A stretch of 64,000 nt of DNA from Stenopsyche tienmushanensis (GCA_008973525.1 WACJ01000517.1:1612001-1676000), one strand, 5' to 3'; positions 14,260-28,413 are shown, counted from the first letter of the stretch. The notes: generated by a model not told the origin, from the letters alone. Made by a program: numbers and translations.

Positions 14260-15363
14260 GTAAGTGCCATTTTAATCAACATGATATAATTATTTTATGC
14301 ATTAATATTTCGCCGGCCTCAAACTGTAACGGTCAAGTTCAAAACACTTGTTTGGCCCCAATCGAAATTGGAGAAGTGAATTTGATCGCGGTAATTATTC
14401 ATTTTGTCCGATAAGAGCCGCTTATTACGACCACCGTTTTTGATATTCACCGACCGTGATTTTTCCCCTCCCCTTTTGATTTTCGAACGCGGAAATTTGA
14501 ATAAAATGTTTTTTGCGCGCGCAAAATAATCGACCGAACACATGTTCGATCCGGCACGAAGCAAAAACAATCATCGAAATTACCATCGCATAAAATTATT
14601 TCGTTGACGTTCCGGGCGCGCTCGAAAACCGCAACTTATGGCCAAATCCACTGACGTCAAATTCGCGTTTGAATTTGTCGACGAGCTTTTTCAATTTTGA
14701 CGCGATTGCATGTTAATTTTTTAATCGACCCAATCTATCAAAATCAATAATTATAATTTAAATTTAAAATGCATTATAAATATGAGGTCGATCGATTATT
14801 AATAGATGTGCCATGATAAATATCATATTTATTCAAATATCTTCATTAATAACCAAATCGGATGAAATGTCGTTCTATATAGTAAAATCGATATTGTTAT
14901 AATAATTGCAATTAATATTGAATAATACATACATACGATTAATTACAGCCATAATAAATTTTGTATTGTAACCATTAACATCGTACAAATTATTCGAAGG
15001 CAATGTGTAAACATATTTAAATCTAGTTGTTTGAAATAATATTTAATTGTTTTTATATAGATTACATTTTTTAATGGATGTTATAAAATTTAAACGTTTG
15101 ACGTTTGTCGTTTTTGACCGATTTCGACATGGACGTAATATTTCGTGTTATGTTTATTCCTCGCGATTTTTTGAATGTTTTGACGTATGACACAAATTTT
15201 AACCTCAAATGTCAGACGATTTGCGCGATGTCGCCTGAGGTTACCCGCGATCGTTCATGATTGATTCTTGCTTAAATTTATAGCAAGCTTCGAAGTAAAT
15301 AATCTAAATTGTGTTCTTATGCTTTGATGATTTATTATGAATGACTTTTCCTTGATCCCACAG

Positions 15364-15531
15364 TGTCAGCGACTGACAAAATCGATTTCCCATACGAACA
15401 ATACGAATGGCAACTCTTTGCCAACCAACAAAAAGAGCAATTACGGCCAGTTGCACAGCATTCATTGGGAAACGACCGCGCTTGCAATTTCCCAAAGTGG
15501 CATTCCGTTTTGCGGTTGCGGAACGTATTAA
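15364..15531 (+). CDS. Candidate terminal coding exon, host gene unknown
   Basis: The acceptor ccttgatcccacag is followed by 56 in-frame codons ending in TAA. The peptide is N/T/S-rich at first, then has W-E-T-T-A-L-A and ends in a cysteine-containing tail (C-G-C-G-T-Y). Its base composition and codon pattern look coding compared with the flanking AT-rich DNA. The phase fits the exon at 14194-14259 (both phase 0), giving a 77-residue C-terminus if spliced. The opposite-strand frame over the same segment is probably a shadow. The function is unknown. Confidence 0.45.
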   Translation, partial: CQRLTKSISHTNNTNGNSLPTNKKSNYGQLHSIHWETTALAISQSGIPFCGCGTY

Positions 15532-17093
15532 ATTCTTAATTTCAAATGGCGTATTTCATACATTTTTAAACATATAAATTCAATTTTTCTATCGAAATTC
15601 TCATATTTTTAAATATTTTTTTCTTCTGAAACTATTGAGAATATCTGCCATTGCAGTTAGAATTGGGATTGAACTACTAGGTTAGGTTAGGCAATTATTT
15701 TGACGCAAAAAATGTATGTACATGGTGTAATACACATAAGACTTGGTTTAAATACCTTCAAGGGATATTGCCATAGCTATAAAGCCGAAATTATGTTCAC
15801 ATCAATATGTTTGGATTGCTTGATTGAATCACGTTTCATTTATGATAATGAAGCGTTAAATATAAAAACATGAATAAAAACTTATATGAATGTCATAAAA
15901 TTATCTGAGCTGATATTTGAGATTCAATGTATGAAAGCAATTTGGGATACATATGTATAAAAGACAGGATTAGACTCCATCAGACTGATGATGATATATC
16001 AAGCAACCCATTGCCGACATAATCGCTTGAAGAGAGTCACAATAAAATGCATTGGTTGTTGCAGATCGTCAACAGCATTTGATTGCATATAAAATATTGC
16101 ACCACCGCAATTTTATCTGAATTCTGAACGACCATTAAATCGTGATTGATGAGCATTTACTATATATATCCAATAGATAAAACACTATCGAAAGATTTGC
16201 ATTTATGCAAGATTGCATTTAATTTAACCAGGTCATACAATTCCGAAGCTGACCAAGGGCTAGATCTTCATTGGAATTAATTACATCGCAACCTATTCGA
16301 AACTTTAATGTGTTATAGCCATATACTGTTATGGAGCTTAAACTATTTCATGTTATTCGAATCAAACTTGTGGATATATCATCATTCAAAAATACTTGTA
16401 AATAAACTATCTTCCTCCCTTTGATTTGAGTAGCTTTGGCGGAAGCTTTATTTGCAAAGAGGAAATGCAATTCTTGGTATTAAATCACTTGATACATATT
16501 TATTGCGATCTACTTTTATGTCAGTGCATAAATACATGATATGATAATCGATTCAGTTCCGATTAAAACATCGTTTTTCTCTGGTTTTTTCAAATTATAA
16601 ACATGATGTCGCCTGTTGGCATTTAATTTTTTTGTATCCTATCAAATAAGCTTCGACACAATTTTAAACATTTTCAATCTGATAATATTATTTCAAATGT
16701 TCAACAACCAGTTATTCGTCATCAATGTCCTATAAAATCCAGTGAATGCCAATTTCAAACTTAACATTCAATTTCATTGCTCATGTATTTAATGATGTTT
16801 AAAATGGAAACATGGAAAAAATCAGAGCTTCAAAACATTATTTTTTTCATTTCGGTTTTTATTCCGGTTCACTTCAAAATATTTATATCGGTTCGGTTAC
16901 GATTTTCGTTATAATAATTGAATGTTATAATAAGTTATAATAATTGAACTATAAGTATATAATAACATAATTTACTAAACGAAAGGATATTAACTTAAAG
17001 CTTATTGGCTTGAAATTTGGGAGTCCCAACTTGAAGTACATAACACTAGATGCATAGCAAATACAAAGGAAGAGATAACCTAAACAAAATCTA
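15532..17093. other. Intergenic, no gene recognised
   Basis: AT-rich. A short ttaggttaggttagg-like run near 15680 is too small to be telomeric. Nothing else is supported. Confidence 0.45.
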
Positions 17094-17330
17094 ATATATA
17101 AAAATCAATGTTTGTTTGTCCGTATTTAATGCGCTCCCATACCGTTCATCCGATTGCAATAAAACTGTGTCAACTTATTGTTTACACTTGCGAGAATAAC
17201 ATAGGCTCAATAAAAATATTGTTTATGTACGCAGTTTGCTATGCGAGACGTTTAGCGTATGCACTATGTTGGCGCATATTGGTTCGGTGGTTGCTAAGGT
17301 AAATAAAGCACTACAACCGTCGATCGTATA
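17094..17330 (+). repeat. Interspersed repeat family A, copy 1
   Basis: The copy starts near tctaatatataaaaatcaat, followed by gtttgtttgtccgtatttaa and a ccgttcatccgattgcaat core, then a gcgagacgttta block and a ttggcgcatatt block. The same order recurs at 35226-35440, and inverted at 50820-51070. The 5' TC and A/T-rich start are reminiscent of Helitron-type ends, but no replication/helicase protein or 3' hairpin was found, so the class is uncertain. Confidence 0.65.
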
Positions 17331-19763
17331 TCCTTTTTATGAAAGCACTTCAATAAATCCTTCTTATGCCTTATCCTTAAATGGTTTTCATTCTGACGAA
17401 AATAATGATTTAATCGGTTTTCAATTTTATCCTGAAAGCCCTGAAAAATAATTTGAGCACCATCGAGCCGGTTGAAGCCTATAAAATCATGCTATCATTG
17501 AATAATCTATTAAACCCTATATATTTTGATATCGTCTACTCATCTAATTTATACGAACATATTTCTATTGAGCCAAATTCAAAATGAGCTATTTTCAATG
17601 ATTATTTTGCATAAAATTCTTATAAAATTGTCATCTTTCCAAACACATCTCAATGTGCAATCACCGTCGATGAAGATGATAGTAGACCATGTGATGATGA
17701 TAACACGCTAGTGTAGTAACTGGTACATCGTCATTTAACAGGATGGATCCTGCTAATCATGATTGATATTACAATCTGTTTCTCAACAGGTCTAGTCACC
17801 GTTTTAGCCACATTATTATTTTTTTTGTGTTCTTGACACATTCGAATGTCATTTCACTAATTAATTGGAGCCTACAATTTTTTTTTTGTAAGTATTACAA
17901 TGATTAGAATAAATCAAGTGTCAAACGCCAACTATAGTTGCTCACCTTTCATTCAGCACCTGGCACGTAAAAGAGGAAACTGCGGCACTATTTTTGAACT
18001 ATTACTTAATATTCGTTATTATGGAATGCAAAAAATATTAAACCTTGGCTGAAAGACGTAACATATAATTATTCTTGGCTATCGATTTGCAAACACCGCG
18101 AGTGAGACTACTGGCGTGCACGTACATAATTCATCCGTTGAGTTTGTTGAATGGATGTATTTCATCATGTTTCTAATTCGACTGTGGAATTTTGAGAAAT
18201 TGCGAATGATGAACATTGCATAATTCGTCTTATATGCTCGAAAAAGTCATGGCTTCGAAATTGATATGAAAATAAGAACCAATATTGCATCGGGCATCAA
18301 CTTTTGCAATCGATCATGCATTCTTAAAAATATATTTTCAAACAATCGTCAATAGAGCAAATCATTGTTATATAGACATATACTATGCAAGACACTCTAT
18401 AAAAAGCTTATGAATTGTTTGTACTAGGGTTCAAAACGCCATATTTTGTTGAATTTAAGGGACGTTTCTACCTTGTTAATTCAAAAAAACCTTTTTTTTC
18501 TTCATGTTTCGGAAAGAACCAATGTTTAAGAATACGTTCAGTAAATTTCAAGTCAATATAAATGAAATTCACAATGTTATATACCAACGAAGAGAAGCTG
18601 CAATTCGCGAAGCTGAGGGTAGGAGAAATTTTAAATGCGTTTTTCTCGAAACTACTTTTTCCAAGCTCATGGAAGTGCTCCCACACATTCTAGATCAAAA
18701 TTCTTTATAAAATTAAGTAGACACGTGTATAATAAACGTCTAAATCGAATAGACTACAATTATTTAAAAATATTCAAAAGTGTTTATTTAATAAACAAAA
18801 AACTACAAATTATGTTGGTAAAAACATAAATTTTTCTTCGATCACTCACTATATTTTTATTTTCCTATATTTTTTCTTAATTATAGTCTAAGCTTTACAC
18901 AATATTATACAAAGTAAAAATATGTTTAATTTATTTGCTACAAATCATTTATTCAGGAGTTAGGACTTCCATGGTGAAGAATGTCATCGCTCGATCACCG
19001 AAATACGTGAATTCTCACTATCATACTTTTTCAAACTTTAAAAAATATTTTTATATTCAATAAAGTAAGTAGCAAATAATCGACACACTAAAATCAACAT
19101 TCTATATTTAATACTTTTTGAATTAATTTATTTTTCTTAACCGTTAAGACCGTTAATAACCGTTTTAGAAAAATGTAACTTCATTCAAACATGCCCCTAC
19201 GTAGAAAAATAAAAGGTGACATAATAAACACAGATTAAGGCTTCGTGCAAAAGTATTAATTTTCTTCTCAAAGAAATAAGGTAGCTCATGGTCAAATATA
19301 AGATATGTAACAGTTTTTATATATTTATCCGCACGATAAAAACATTTTTTTTAGCATGACTAATGCTAAAGCCCCAAAACATCGAGTCGTTGACATCGTG
19401 CTGTTCGTATGTGAAAGTTGCACGCGGGAACAAAAACATCTCAACACTTTTTTAGCGGAGCAGACATAGGGATCCAGTCGCGTGGGCGATGGCATTTATC
19501 ACATTGCAAAATTGCTTTACATATATTTTCTTAAATTTTGTAACTCCGGCTGGTAATTAGCTTAGATTACGCTGTAAAATTTATTTCCTAATTTGTTTCG
19601 GATAAGATTCCGAAATATCCGTTAGGTGCGGATAAATTGAATTAAATTTTAATTACTCACTTGTGGAAATTGTTATTGACACTCGTAGAAACCAGTATGG
19701 TCGGTGCGAAATGGCATAATTGACTTATAGCATGCGGTTGAAGTCGCCCATCGGTTCATAATA
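17331..19763. other. Intergenic, no gene recognised
   Basis: AT-rich with short frames on both strands. Nothing supported. Confidence 0.4.
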
Positions 19764-20588
19764 ATGGATTTATTCGAGCTAAGTGGTATGGATTTAATGC
19801 CAGCCATATCCTTAATGATCCTTACATGCATATGTTCTTTTGAGGATGTCCGGCGGTGGTATTATAACATACTTAGCCAACAAACTTCTTGGAAAATCAA
19901 AGAAGGCTATGACGTTCATGTGCGAACCCTCATTAATTCCAACAAGCTTTTCTCAGATGCCTTGGAGTTGATTCCATTCCAGTATATCCAGAATGAAACC
20001 AGTTTCGTCTTTATACTTATCTTGCTATAATATATTGCATATCATCAACTAAGAATCCTACATAAGCCAAATGTTGATATATGATATCGATTAATTGGTA
20101 TTCTCGACGTTTCATCTTGATCCAAATTCAATCCAATTATCTGAATCTGAAAACGTTAATGCTGAAACGATGTATAAATCATCAATGAAGATAATCTCTA
20201 AAAAAATTTTTGCTCGAACAGATGATCCATGGCAATCGATCATCAATAATCAATTTTTCGTTCTAAATTCATCAACATTCAGTCATGAGACGCTCATTAT
20301 TGTATAATATGCGGACGTTAACCAGCAATCGTCCTTGCAAGCCTGAGATTGTTAAACCCAAATGACTTGCAGATTTATTTAAGACGTATTCCACGTAAGA
20401 TGCCAATAACCTACATATTATCCTTCGGACGCCTCACCAATATTAAAAGCAAACTGCGTTGTAAGAAGAACTTGTTTGGATGGCTTTTATTGGCGTATGT
20501 ATTTCGCAGTTCTTGTCCAGCAATTTTTTTCGACCAACGTACAATTATCACAATTCGAACGCTATTCTTGACACTGGTCTTGTTATAG
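19764..20588 (+). pseudogene. Cluster of three decayed ORFs, unknown gene
   Basis: Three adjacent plus-strand frames (19764-20030, 20095-20307, 20349-20588) each hold 70-88 codons with ordinary-looking residue composition. They are separated by stops without clear splice sites. The last has a hydrophobic stretch with the pattern F-G-W-L-L-L-A-Y-V-F-R-S, faintly like the pore-proximal segment of divergent insect ionotropic receptors. That likeness is weak. The cluster may be a pseudogene remnant or chance frames. Confidence 0.25.
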
Positions 20589-21074
20589 CAATCGTTAATC
20601 GCTGGTGGTAAATTCCAACTTGGCAGACCGTTGCCGATTTCCTTGTTTTTTTTTACTGGGTAGGACTCTCAATTCTTAACAATGGTTGTTTTTATTCTAG
20701 ACATGGTTTCTAATTTTGTCGATTTAGATATCTCTTGATAAAAATTAAAACTGCATTCCGTTTCCGCAATGGCTATTATAATTGAAGAGTTTCTCTTATT
20801 TGATCTATGCGTCATTTAAAACTGCATAATTTGATAGTTTTTTTAGCACCTGAAGTAATTTTCATCTTATTCAATGCGATTACAAAGCACAGGATGTACA
20901 CAGTTGTGATTAATTATACTGGGAAAAAAAACATGAATCACTTTGAATAATAAAAAAAATATAAATGTATGAATTTGGTTGAAAAATTGATACAAATACA
21001 TGTGATCCAATCCTAAGCCAAAATTTCAATCCCGGGATTTCGGGATTGAAATTATCATCATTAAAGCATTGAGT

Positions 21075-21560
21075 GCTTTGTCATTTAGTTTAGATCTTGA
21101 CGATTTTGGAACCCAGGCAACTTGCTGCTGAAAATGCACGCTCAGCCCCCACACTCGTTGGAGGTATCGTTATCAGATATTTAAATGTTAGTTCGAGTTG
21201 ATGACCGTGTGAGCCTCCACTTTTGTATAACACCATCAATGAGACTGCTGAGACACGGAATTAAACTCGCAAAATTCCCGATTTCCCGACAAATTATTTA
21301 TTTCCGTCGCTGCAGATGAATACTTGTATACTATAATACTTTGATGTGATTCATAATTATATTACGGAGGAATACAAAAATTATGAACCTCGTATCTATT
21401 ATATTTCATATCGATATTCCCATTATTAGAGTCGAGGTGTAGTAAATACATCACCGGTGGGGAAATGTTAATATAACAATTTGAAAAACATATATGTACT
21501 ATATATATGTATACATAGATTAAACAGTTACTGCCCCTAGGCGTCGCCTAAGCTCTCCAA
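21075..21560 (-). pseudogene. hAT transposase C-terminal relic 1
   Basis: Read on the minus strand, one frame gives I-P-P-T-S-V-G-A-E-R-A-F-S, the hallmark of the hAT C-terminal dimerisation domain (T-S-x-x-x-E-R-x-F-S), at about 21140-21180. The rest is frame-broken. The block is the inverted counterpart of 24188-24720, with long shared sequence including the cgaggtgtagtaaatacatc word near 21435. Confidence 0.8.
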
Positions 21561-24187
21561 TTAGTAGTTACGCCACTGTTTACAAGCGTCCAGATTTCAG
21601 TTAGATAAAAATTTCAATCGAGAATTTTTAGGGGTTACGTTTACTAATCCCGGGATTCATGAGATTAGATTCCCTATGTGTGATTACATTTTATTACATT
21701 TCTTGATGGTTAAAACTTCTTTTCTAAAGTCTCAGCTTATAAAAAAATCATATTCATTCATCTTAATCTTGTGTATTGGCGTATCACAAAAACGTTTGGA
21801 ATTCGTAGGTGAGTCCGCAAAAATCCAACTTCTTCCAATTCCAAACCCAATTCTTTGAGCCCTTGAATTGTCTGGTCCTGGTTTTATTTCTTAAAGATTT
21901 TTTTGTACCAGTTTTGAATTGTTCTCTCATAAATCAATTCTTGTGCGAAAACTTTCTTAATATATTTCTAAATGATAACGACAACGACTCAGTATTTAAA
22001 TATAAAATACTATAAAAGTAAACTTCTTGTAAGATATTTCACAGAATCTTTCTCAAACATGATCATTTTTTGACTAATTGAAATTCCGAATCTTCATGTG
22101 TAACTACGTAATAAAAATAAGTACTTTAGCAAAAATTATCTCAAAAAGGCAAAACCAGAAATGAATATAAAGCAAAAGCTAAAAGCTATTAAATTAAGGC
22201 ATATTGTAAACATAGTTGAGCTAGATTCTTGGAATATTGTTAAAGTTGCTGTCTCATGAAAATTTCCGCCAAGGAAAAATGATGTAATTTTTTCGTTAAG
22301 AAGTAGGCATCAATGACTTCTGAGATTGCTTTTAAAATTTTCTGAGAAATTGATATAATCAAATGATCCCAAGAATTGTTAGAAGGACAAAAATATATTT
22401 TTTAATATCATATTTATGATGATTTGATTGATTCAATTAGATGTTCTGTGGTAGAAAAGTGATAGTTTTATTATGTAGAGAAAATTAATACAGATTACAG
22501 ATTAGTGATAATAAAGAGATTTTATTAGCAAACTGTTGGGATTTTTGCTTTCATTTGAGCTGATTCATTCTGTAAATGCAATCTCGTCTATAAAATATAA
22601 AATTTTGATGAAATTTTATTTTAAAAAAATAGCAATGGACAAATACAAATTTCCTTGCAGTTGGATGCAGGATATAATTTTCATTGATTATGCATACAGA
22701 TATTGGTCTGCATTATTACCCATTCCAATGAAATTGCTTATAATAATATTTGAAGCAGTTTACCACAACCAGAAGAGGATTGTGCCGCGTACAAAATTAA
22801 TAAAAGTGGAAAAACCGGCTTCGAACATGAAAAAAGTGATTGCATTGAATCCGTGCACTTTCTGCAGCACTTACAAAATTTAATTGAACTCCCTTATCGA
22901 AATTAAGATCTCCTGACAAAGCCATAATCGAATGATCTTGCTCGATTATTTTAGTAGCATGCAATTATAAGCTGTGCACATCGAGGACATTTCATCAATG
23001 AAACGCTGATTTAATTACACAGTAATAATTAGCGGTGCTAAACTATTCGATATTGATCATTTGCTTGATTGCAAATTGTACAAAGCCTTCATCGCGAAAT
23101 TAATTCAAATAATAAACGCCTTAATTGATTAAAGTGTTGAGCGTCGAATATATCAGGGACTCTCGGCCTGCAATGAAAGCGGTCTTTCGAGTCAAATGTT
23201 AAACGATCCAAGAATTAAAAGAACCCTGAATGATATTGAAATGGCTCCAAATTTAACAATATAGATCACCTTGCAAATAACATAAATGTCGTTCACGTTA
23301 GATCTGTCTAAGGAGATCATCGTCGTAAATTTCGACGTAAATCGTTTGAGTACTTGATAAGTCGTTTCCTCAATGAAATTTAAATACGATTTTTTACGCC
23401 AAACTTTCAGACAGATGTGTGATTTAAATTTAATTATTCAATTAGTCTACTTAGAGACCTTGCCCCGAGATAGTTTCGAATAATTAATCCAAATTCCATC
23501 GTGCTATGAAAATGGACGGTTATAATGTGTAGATGATGTCGTCGAGGTCGAAGGTGGTGTCAAAAAACTGAGAAAGTGTTGCAAATTTGTCAACCCTGAA
23601 AATATGAACGATGATTTATTAGATATGTATTCGATAAAAAACCGCAAATTGTCCTTCATTGATGACTTTTTTTTAAATTTATTGTGTGGCTACTGCTTTT
23701 CCTTCAAGCGGATTGTAAAAACATTGCTCATTAATTAAATAATTATTGGCGGTAGGTTGTGAAGCGACATGAAGCCGATCTATCATCTAAATCTAGATCA
23801 ACTATTAAATTTTACATCAATAACATAATTACCAATCAAAGTATCCAATCTCACTTCATATTAAATTAAAGATATATTTGAGCGTTCTCACAGAAATATA
23901 AATGATAAATGACATGCTTTTCAAATATATCATTATCATATTAACCAATTCCATATAAGGCATTTTATTGAACATCAAATGCTGGATCTTCTTAACTACG
24001 CAAAGGCAGGGCTATATTTTATGTTATTCGATACTTCAACAACTTTTAAATAAATATATACATTTCTTCGACGGGCGTATTTATCTATTGATGAATTTGG
24101 ATTAACGATCTATACAATCGTGCGATGTACGCAGGAAGCTCTCCGTCTCTGTCTCCCATGCCGAAATCTGGACGCTTGGAAACAGTG
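21561..24187. other. Spacer between inverted hAT relics
   Basis: About 2.6 kb without a recognisable gene. A 115-codon plus-strand frame at 22536-22883 was considered and not supported. At 24110-24187 the sequence belongs to repeat family B. Confidence 0.4.
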
Positions 24188-24810
24188 GGCGAGCTTAGAC
24201 GATACCTAGGGACAATAACTGTCTAATCTATGTATACATATATACAGTACATAAATGTTTTTCAAATTCTTATGTTAACCTTTCCCCACCGGTGATGTAT
24301 TTACTACACCTCGACTCTAATAATGGGAATATCGATATGAAATATAATAGATACGGGGTTCAGAATTTTCGTATTCCTCCGTAATATAAATACGAATCAC
24401 ATCAAAGTATTATAGTATATGAGTATTCATCTGCAGCGACGGAAATAAATAATTTGTCAGGGAATCGGGAATTTTGAAAGTTTTAGTCCGTGTCTCAGCA
24501 GAAAAGAATTTTATCAGTCACATTGATGGTGTTATACGAAAATGGGGGCTCACGCGGTCATCGCCTCGATTTAGCATTTAAATATCGACGATACCTCCAA
24601 CGAGTGGGAGGTTGATCTTGCATTTTCTGCAGCAGGTTGCCTGGCTACTAAAATCAGATCCAGACTAAATGATGAAACATCCCGGGATTGTCTAATGCAA
24701 TTCCGAAATTCCGAGAACGAAATTTTCGCGTCGGGATTGGATTCCCTATACAAGAGTGCTCTTTCTGAATCACTGGAATTCGCTCGCAAATACGCGATCA
24801 TCGCATATAT
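24110..24810 (+). repeat. Repeat family B copy interrupted by a hAT relic
   Basis: 24110-24170 (cgatgtacgc followed by ctccgtctctgtctcccat) and 24750-24800 (gctctttctgaatcactgga) are the two halves of the repeat seen uninterrupted at 36830-37010. The material between them is hAT-derived. This is a nested insertion: family B was already in place when the hAT element landed. Confidence 0.7.
24188..24720 (+). pseudogene. hAT transposase C-terminal relic 2
   Basis: Inverted counterpart of 21075-21560. The I-P-P-T-S motif is still visible near 24590-24610, but the E-R-A-F-S part is mutated and shifted in frame. It sits inside repeat family B. Together with relic 1 it forms a roughly 500 bp inverted repeat separated by 2.6 kb. 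Confidence 0.75.
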
Positions 24811-27800
24811 GCATCTTTAGGATTTTATCGGTAGACGCACCTGTGCGTTTTCAACTATATGATTCATTTGCTTTTTAAAAAAGGGTCTCAGGCTGTAATC
24901 GCAAATGTGTTCCGCGTCAGGCGAAAGACAATGATATGGGTAACCCGACGGGAATGAGTTAAAAAAATAATTATCGACTAGTCATAACGGATCAAAACCT
25001 GAACAATAAAACCATTTTGAATCGACTTAAAACTTAAATTTATTTTTGATCAGTAACGGATCGTTTCATGGCCTTCTTGATCAGATATTGAGATATTGAG
25101 AATGAAACTTTGTCCTTAAGGCATTTAATTTAATTGTCTGTCCTCGTTAATTAATCATTTGATATGGACATTGCTTAAATAATTTAAGCACAATCGAACC
25201 TTCTTAAATTACCTATTCACCACATCTATAGATGCGTTGCACATTGGAATGATTGATATTCAAAAATTATTATTTAGATATTTTTTAACAGGAAATCCAC
25301 GTATCACAATATTCCAGTTTTTAAATTTTTCCGCGAAATTATACACATATTAAACGTGTTGTGGTTATTTAATTTCCCCATCATTTATTTAATACAGGAT
25401 GTTTTACGGCAAGAATGTTAGTCTTTCAACAGACTTAACAAGTCACCATCGCTATTTTCTGCCACACAGTATGTTTTTATTTATTTTTTGCTTAAAAAAA
25501 CTTTTTTAAAATTAATAATACATCCATTTTTAATGAATAAAGGCATTTTCGTATGCATCTGAACGAACTTATGTCTCAGGGTTATAAGTCATCGTACTTT
25601 GCAGTTGCGTAGTCACGCACATTGATATATTCGCCAGCTCAATGATATGCAATTATTGTAAGATTTTAAATCCCTTTATTAAATAGTCAAGAGCTAAGAT
25701 GATGCAATTATACTGAAGTGCACATTATGCAAAATTAATGGCTAAATTATGAAAAATAATCAACCTCAATTAACCGATTGAAACGTGCGATATGATGCGT
25801 GAGACCATGTTTCATTTTATTTATTTATTCCTTCGTTATAATGTTATCATAGATTTTTTTAAAAATTGATCACTGATTGTGGTATTCGTATTGCATTGGA
25901 TGCAACAATTCAATGGCATATTCTTATGCTATTTATCCTTGACTAAGTTCAATATCCAGTTGGATATTGAACTTCTTGGGTCAAGCCCCGAACCCACAAA
26001 ATCAAATTTTCATCCTTATGATTCATTTTAGTCTTCGTCGATCGATGAATATAAATGTCTTTAAATAAATAAAAAATGTAATAAACGAAGCAAAGCCTAA
26101 TCGATTAAGTTACAACCAAATAAATCTAGAACACGGCCACGCATGTGTAAATTTGCATTTTTATCGCTTCTATGTATGCATTTTTATGTATTTCCTTGAT
26201 CTGCATAAGGGCATGATATCAATGCGAGATGCTGACTGAGAAAGAAATATTAATTCATAGTTATTTTTCACACTAAATATTATCAATGAATCATATTTGA
26301 GCTATCGTGCGTATGGGATAAAGCTGTAGTTAAATTGAGATGAACGCAAGTGATGGGGGTGGTTGCTGCGGGCGGTGGCAGATATCAGACATTTTAAGTC
26401 GGCCTATGATTTTTTGCGCACGTTCAAATCGTACGATTATAACATCGCGCATTTTTTAAAGTCAGATCCGTTAAATATTTTTACATTGGCCTTCGTCTTG
26501 AAAGCAATCTCCATGCGTATGGTTCAATTAAAAAGGTTCGAAAAGCAAAAAAAGTGGCATAACAGCTTTCAATGCCAATTCTTCTTTCAGGTTACAGAGT
26601 TCATGCATTAAAATCAGTACGTTCCATAAAATGTATTTTGAAAAAATACATATAACCAGTTTGATCCTAAAATAAGTGATACGTATGTCAATAAAATCCA
26701 AATACTTCTAACAATCTGCATGATGATTTTTATCATATTTTCCTAAAGAAAAATCTTTAATAAATCCGGGAAACCACAAAAGGTACTCAAATTTGAGACC
26801 TTGATAGCTGATTCATAATCTAGATGGTATATCTTTAACATTGTGCGTATGAGGAATTAAACCCATATCTTAGAAGCTGGCAATCAACTACCTTAAAAAA
26901 AATAGTCTCAAGTTCAAAACTTTATTACCTATAAACAACCTTTAATAGCTGATCCAATATGTCCTTATTTTGAATGGTTTTATATTAACTAACATATTTG
27001 TATTTATATTAATTCCTTAACTTTAATAAACTCTGTCTACACATTTACAAAATCCATTTAATAGTCTGGTGTCTTTGTCTGGTATAATCCATTGTCATTG
27101 ATAGCCTTCAGACGACTAAAAAATACTTAACTGAGTTGCATGACTGTAATTTTAAATTGACAAAAAACAAATCTAAAGATCTTTATACAATGAATAGCTC
27201 ATGAACTATGTGATATGATACACTTCTACTACAATCAGTAATTATATCTATCAAAGACTATACTGAGATTTTCGAGTAGATAATTACAATAATTATAAAA
27301 TACTCAATGAAAGTGGACCAATATATAATGAACATTACTTGGCACATATAATATGTTTTAAAACTGGTAAATTTAAAGTAAATACCAATCAATTTAAAAT
27401 GATTTACAACCAACAAATTATATATAATTTACAATATGTTCAAAAAGTCTCACAAATTAAGATGTAAATTCCGTAGTCAATTTGATTAGGTTGTGAATGG
27501 CTCAAAACTTATTATAAATATGAACAAACATACAAACGTTGATTTTTATATATAAGATCTACTCTAAGTTAATTATAATATACCTTTATTATTTGAGAAA
27601 GTACAAACAATAAGCTGGAAAAGGTTTTATCGCAATTGAATCAGCGGTATGGCAGCGCATTACATACGAACAAACAGATATTATTTTTTATATAAGATAT
27701 ACTAGATTTAAAGAGCTTATTTGATACATTTTTAAACACAGGGCTAAAAAATAAATTTAATTCAACCCCCAAAATTACATTAAAATAATTTTCTATAAGC

Positions 27801-28413
27801 GATACGTTGATATGGTCGCATGTTAGTCAGTTGCTTCTACGAGCAATCATTTTAATTGTTTCATAAATAGATTATTATGTCTGAATATATTATCATGGCA
27901 ACAGTTTTCCATCATAATTTCACGAGTGCTGAACGAGTCATCGACACTGTGCCAATTTGCTCATGCAGCAAATTGCTCCTATTCTCCCCTACTGAATTAA
28001 AAAATTGCAAATGCTAAATAAAAGCGATCTCAAACGTATCATTGAAAGCATCAATTTATGATTTATGGAGAACGTCTGCTTTAATATCAATATATATGCA
28101 CAAAATTAATTATTATATAAGATTATATAACGTTATTACGGTAGCATGTATTGGAATTTAATTTATACACAATATATAATCTTTAACAGCTTTGCATAGT
28201 TATGTAATATCTTCAACGCTATACCGATTTTTTTGACGATTTTTTTAATGTCTACAAATTTACATGTTCCGATCACAATCTTTATGATAACATCTACTTA
28301 TTAATTATTTATATGTAGTTTGTTCTGTTCGTTTATAATAACATATTTTATAAATACCAATGTAATATCAACGAGTACTGATTGATTGTATGTTAAATGT
28401 TTATTTAATTTCA
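24811..28413. other. Upstream region of ebony with repeat fragments
   Basis: No coding gene is recognised. Fragments of repeat family A in reverse orientation occur at about 27490-27570 and 27640-27715. Enhancers of ebony could lie here, because ebony is controlled by upstream elements in Drosophila, but no specific element is identifiable by eye. Confidence 0.4.
27490..27715 (-). repeat. Fragments of repeat family A
   Basis: Reverse-strand words matching the family start (tatataaaaatcaacgtttg and gtttgttcgtatgtaatgcg) occur at about 27505-27560 and 27645-27700. They are two partial, truncated copies close together. Confidence 0.55.

Noticed and set aside
15676..15692. Short TTAGG run as telomeric repeat
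   Set aside because: Only about three units; such words are common in insect DNA.
22536..22883. 115-codon plus-strand ORF
   Set aside because: No domain, no splice context, composition like random AT-rich frames.
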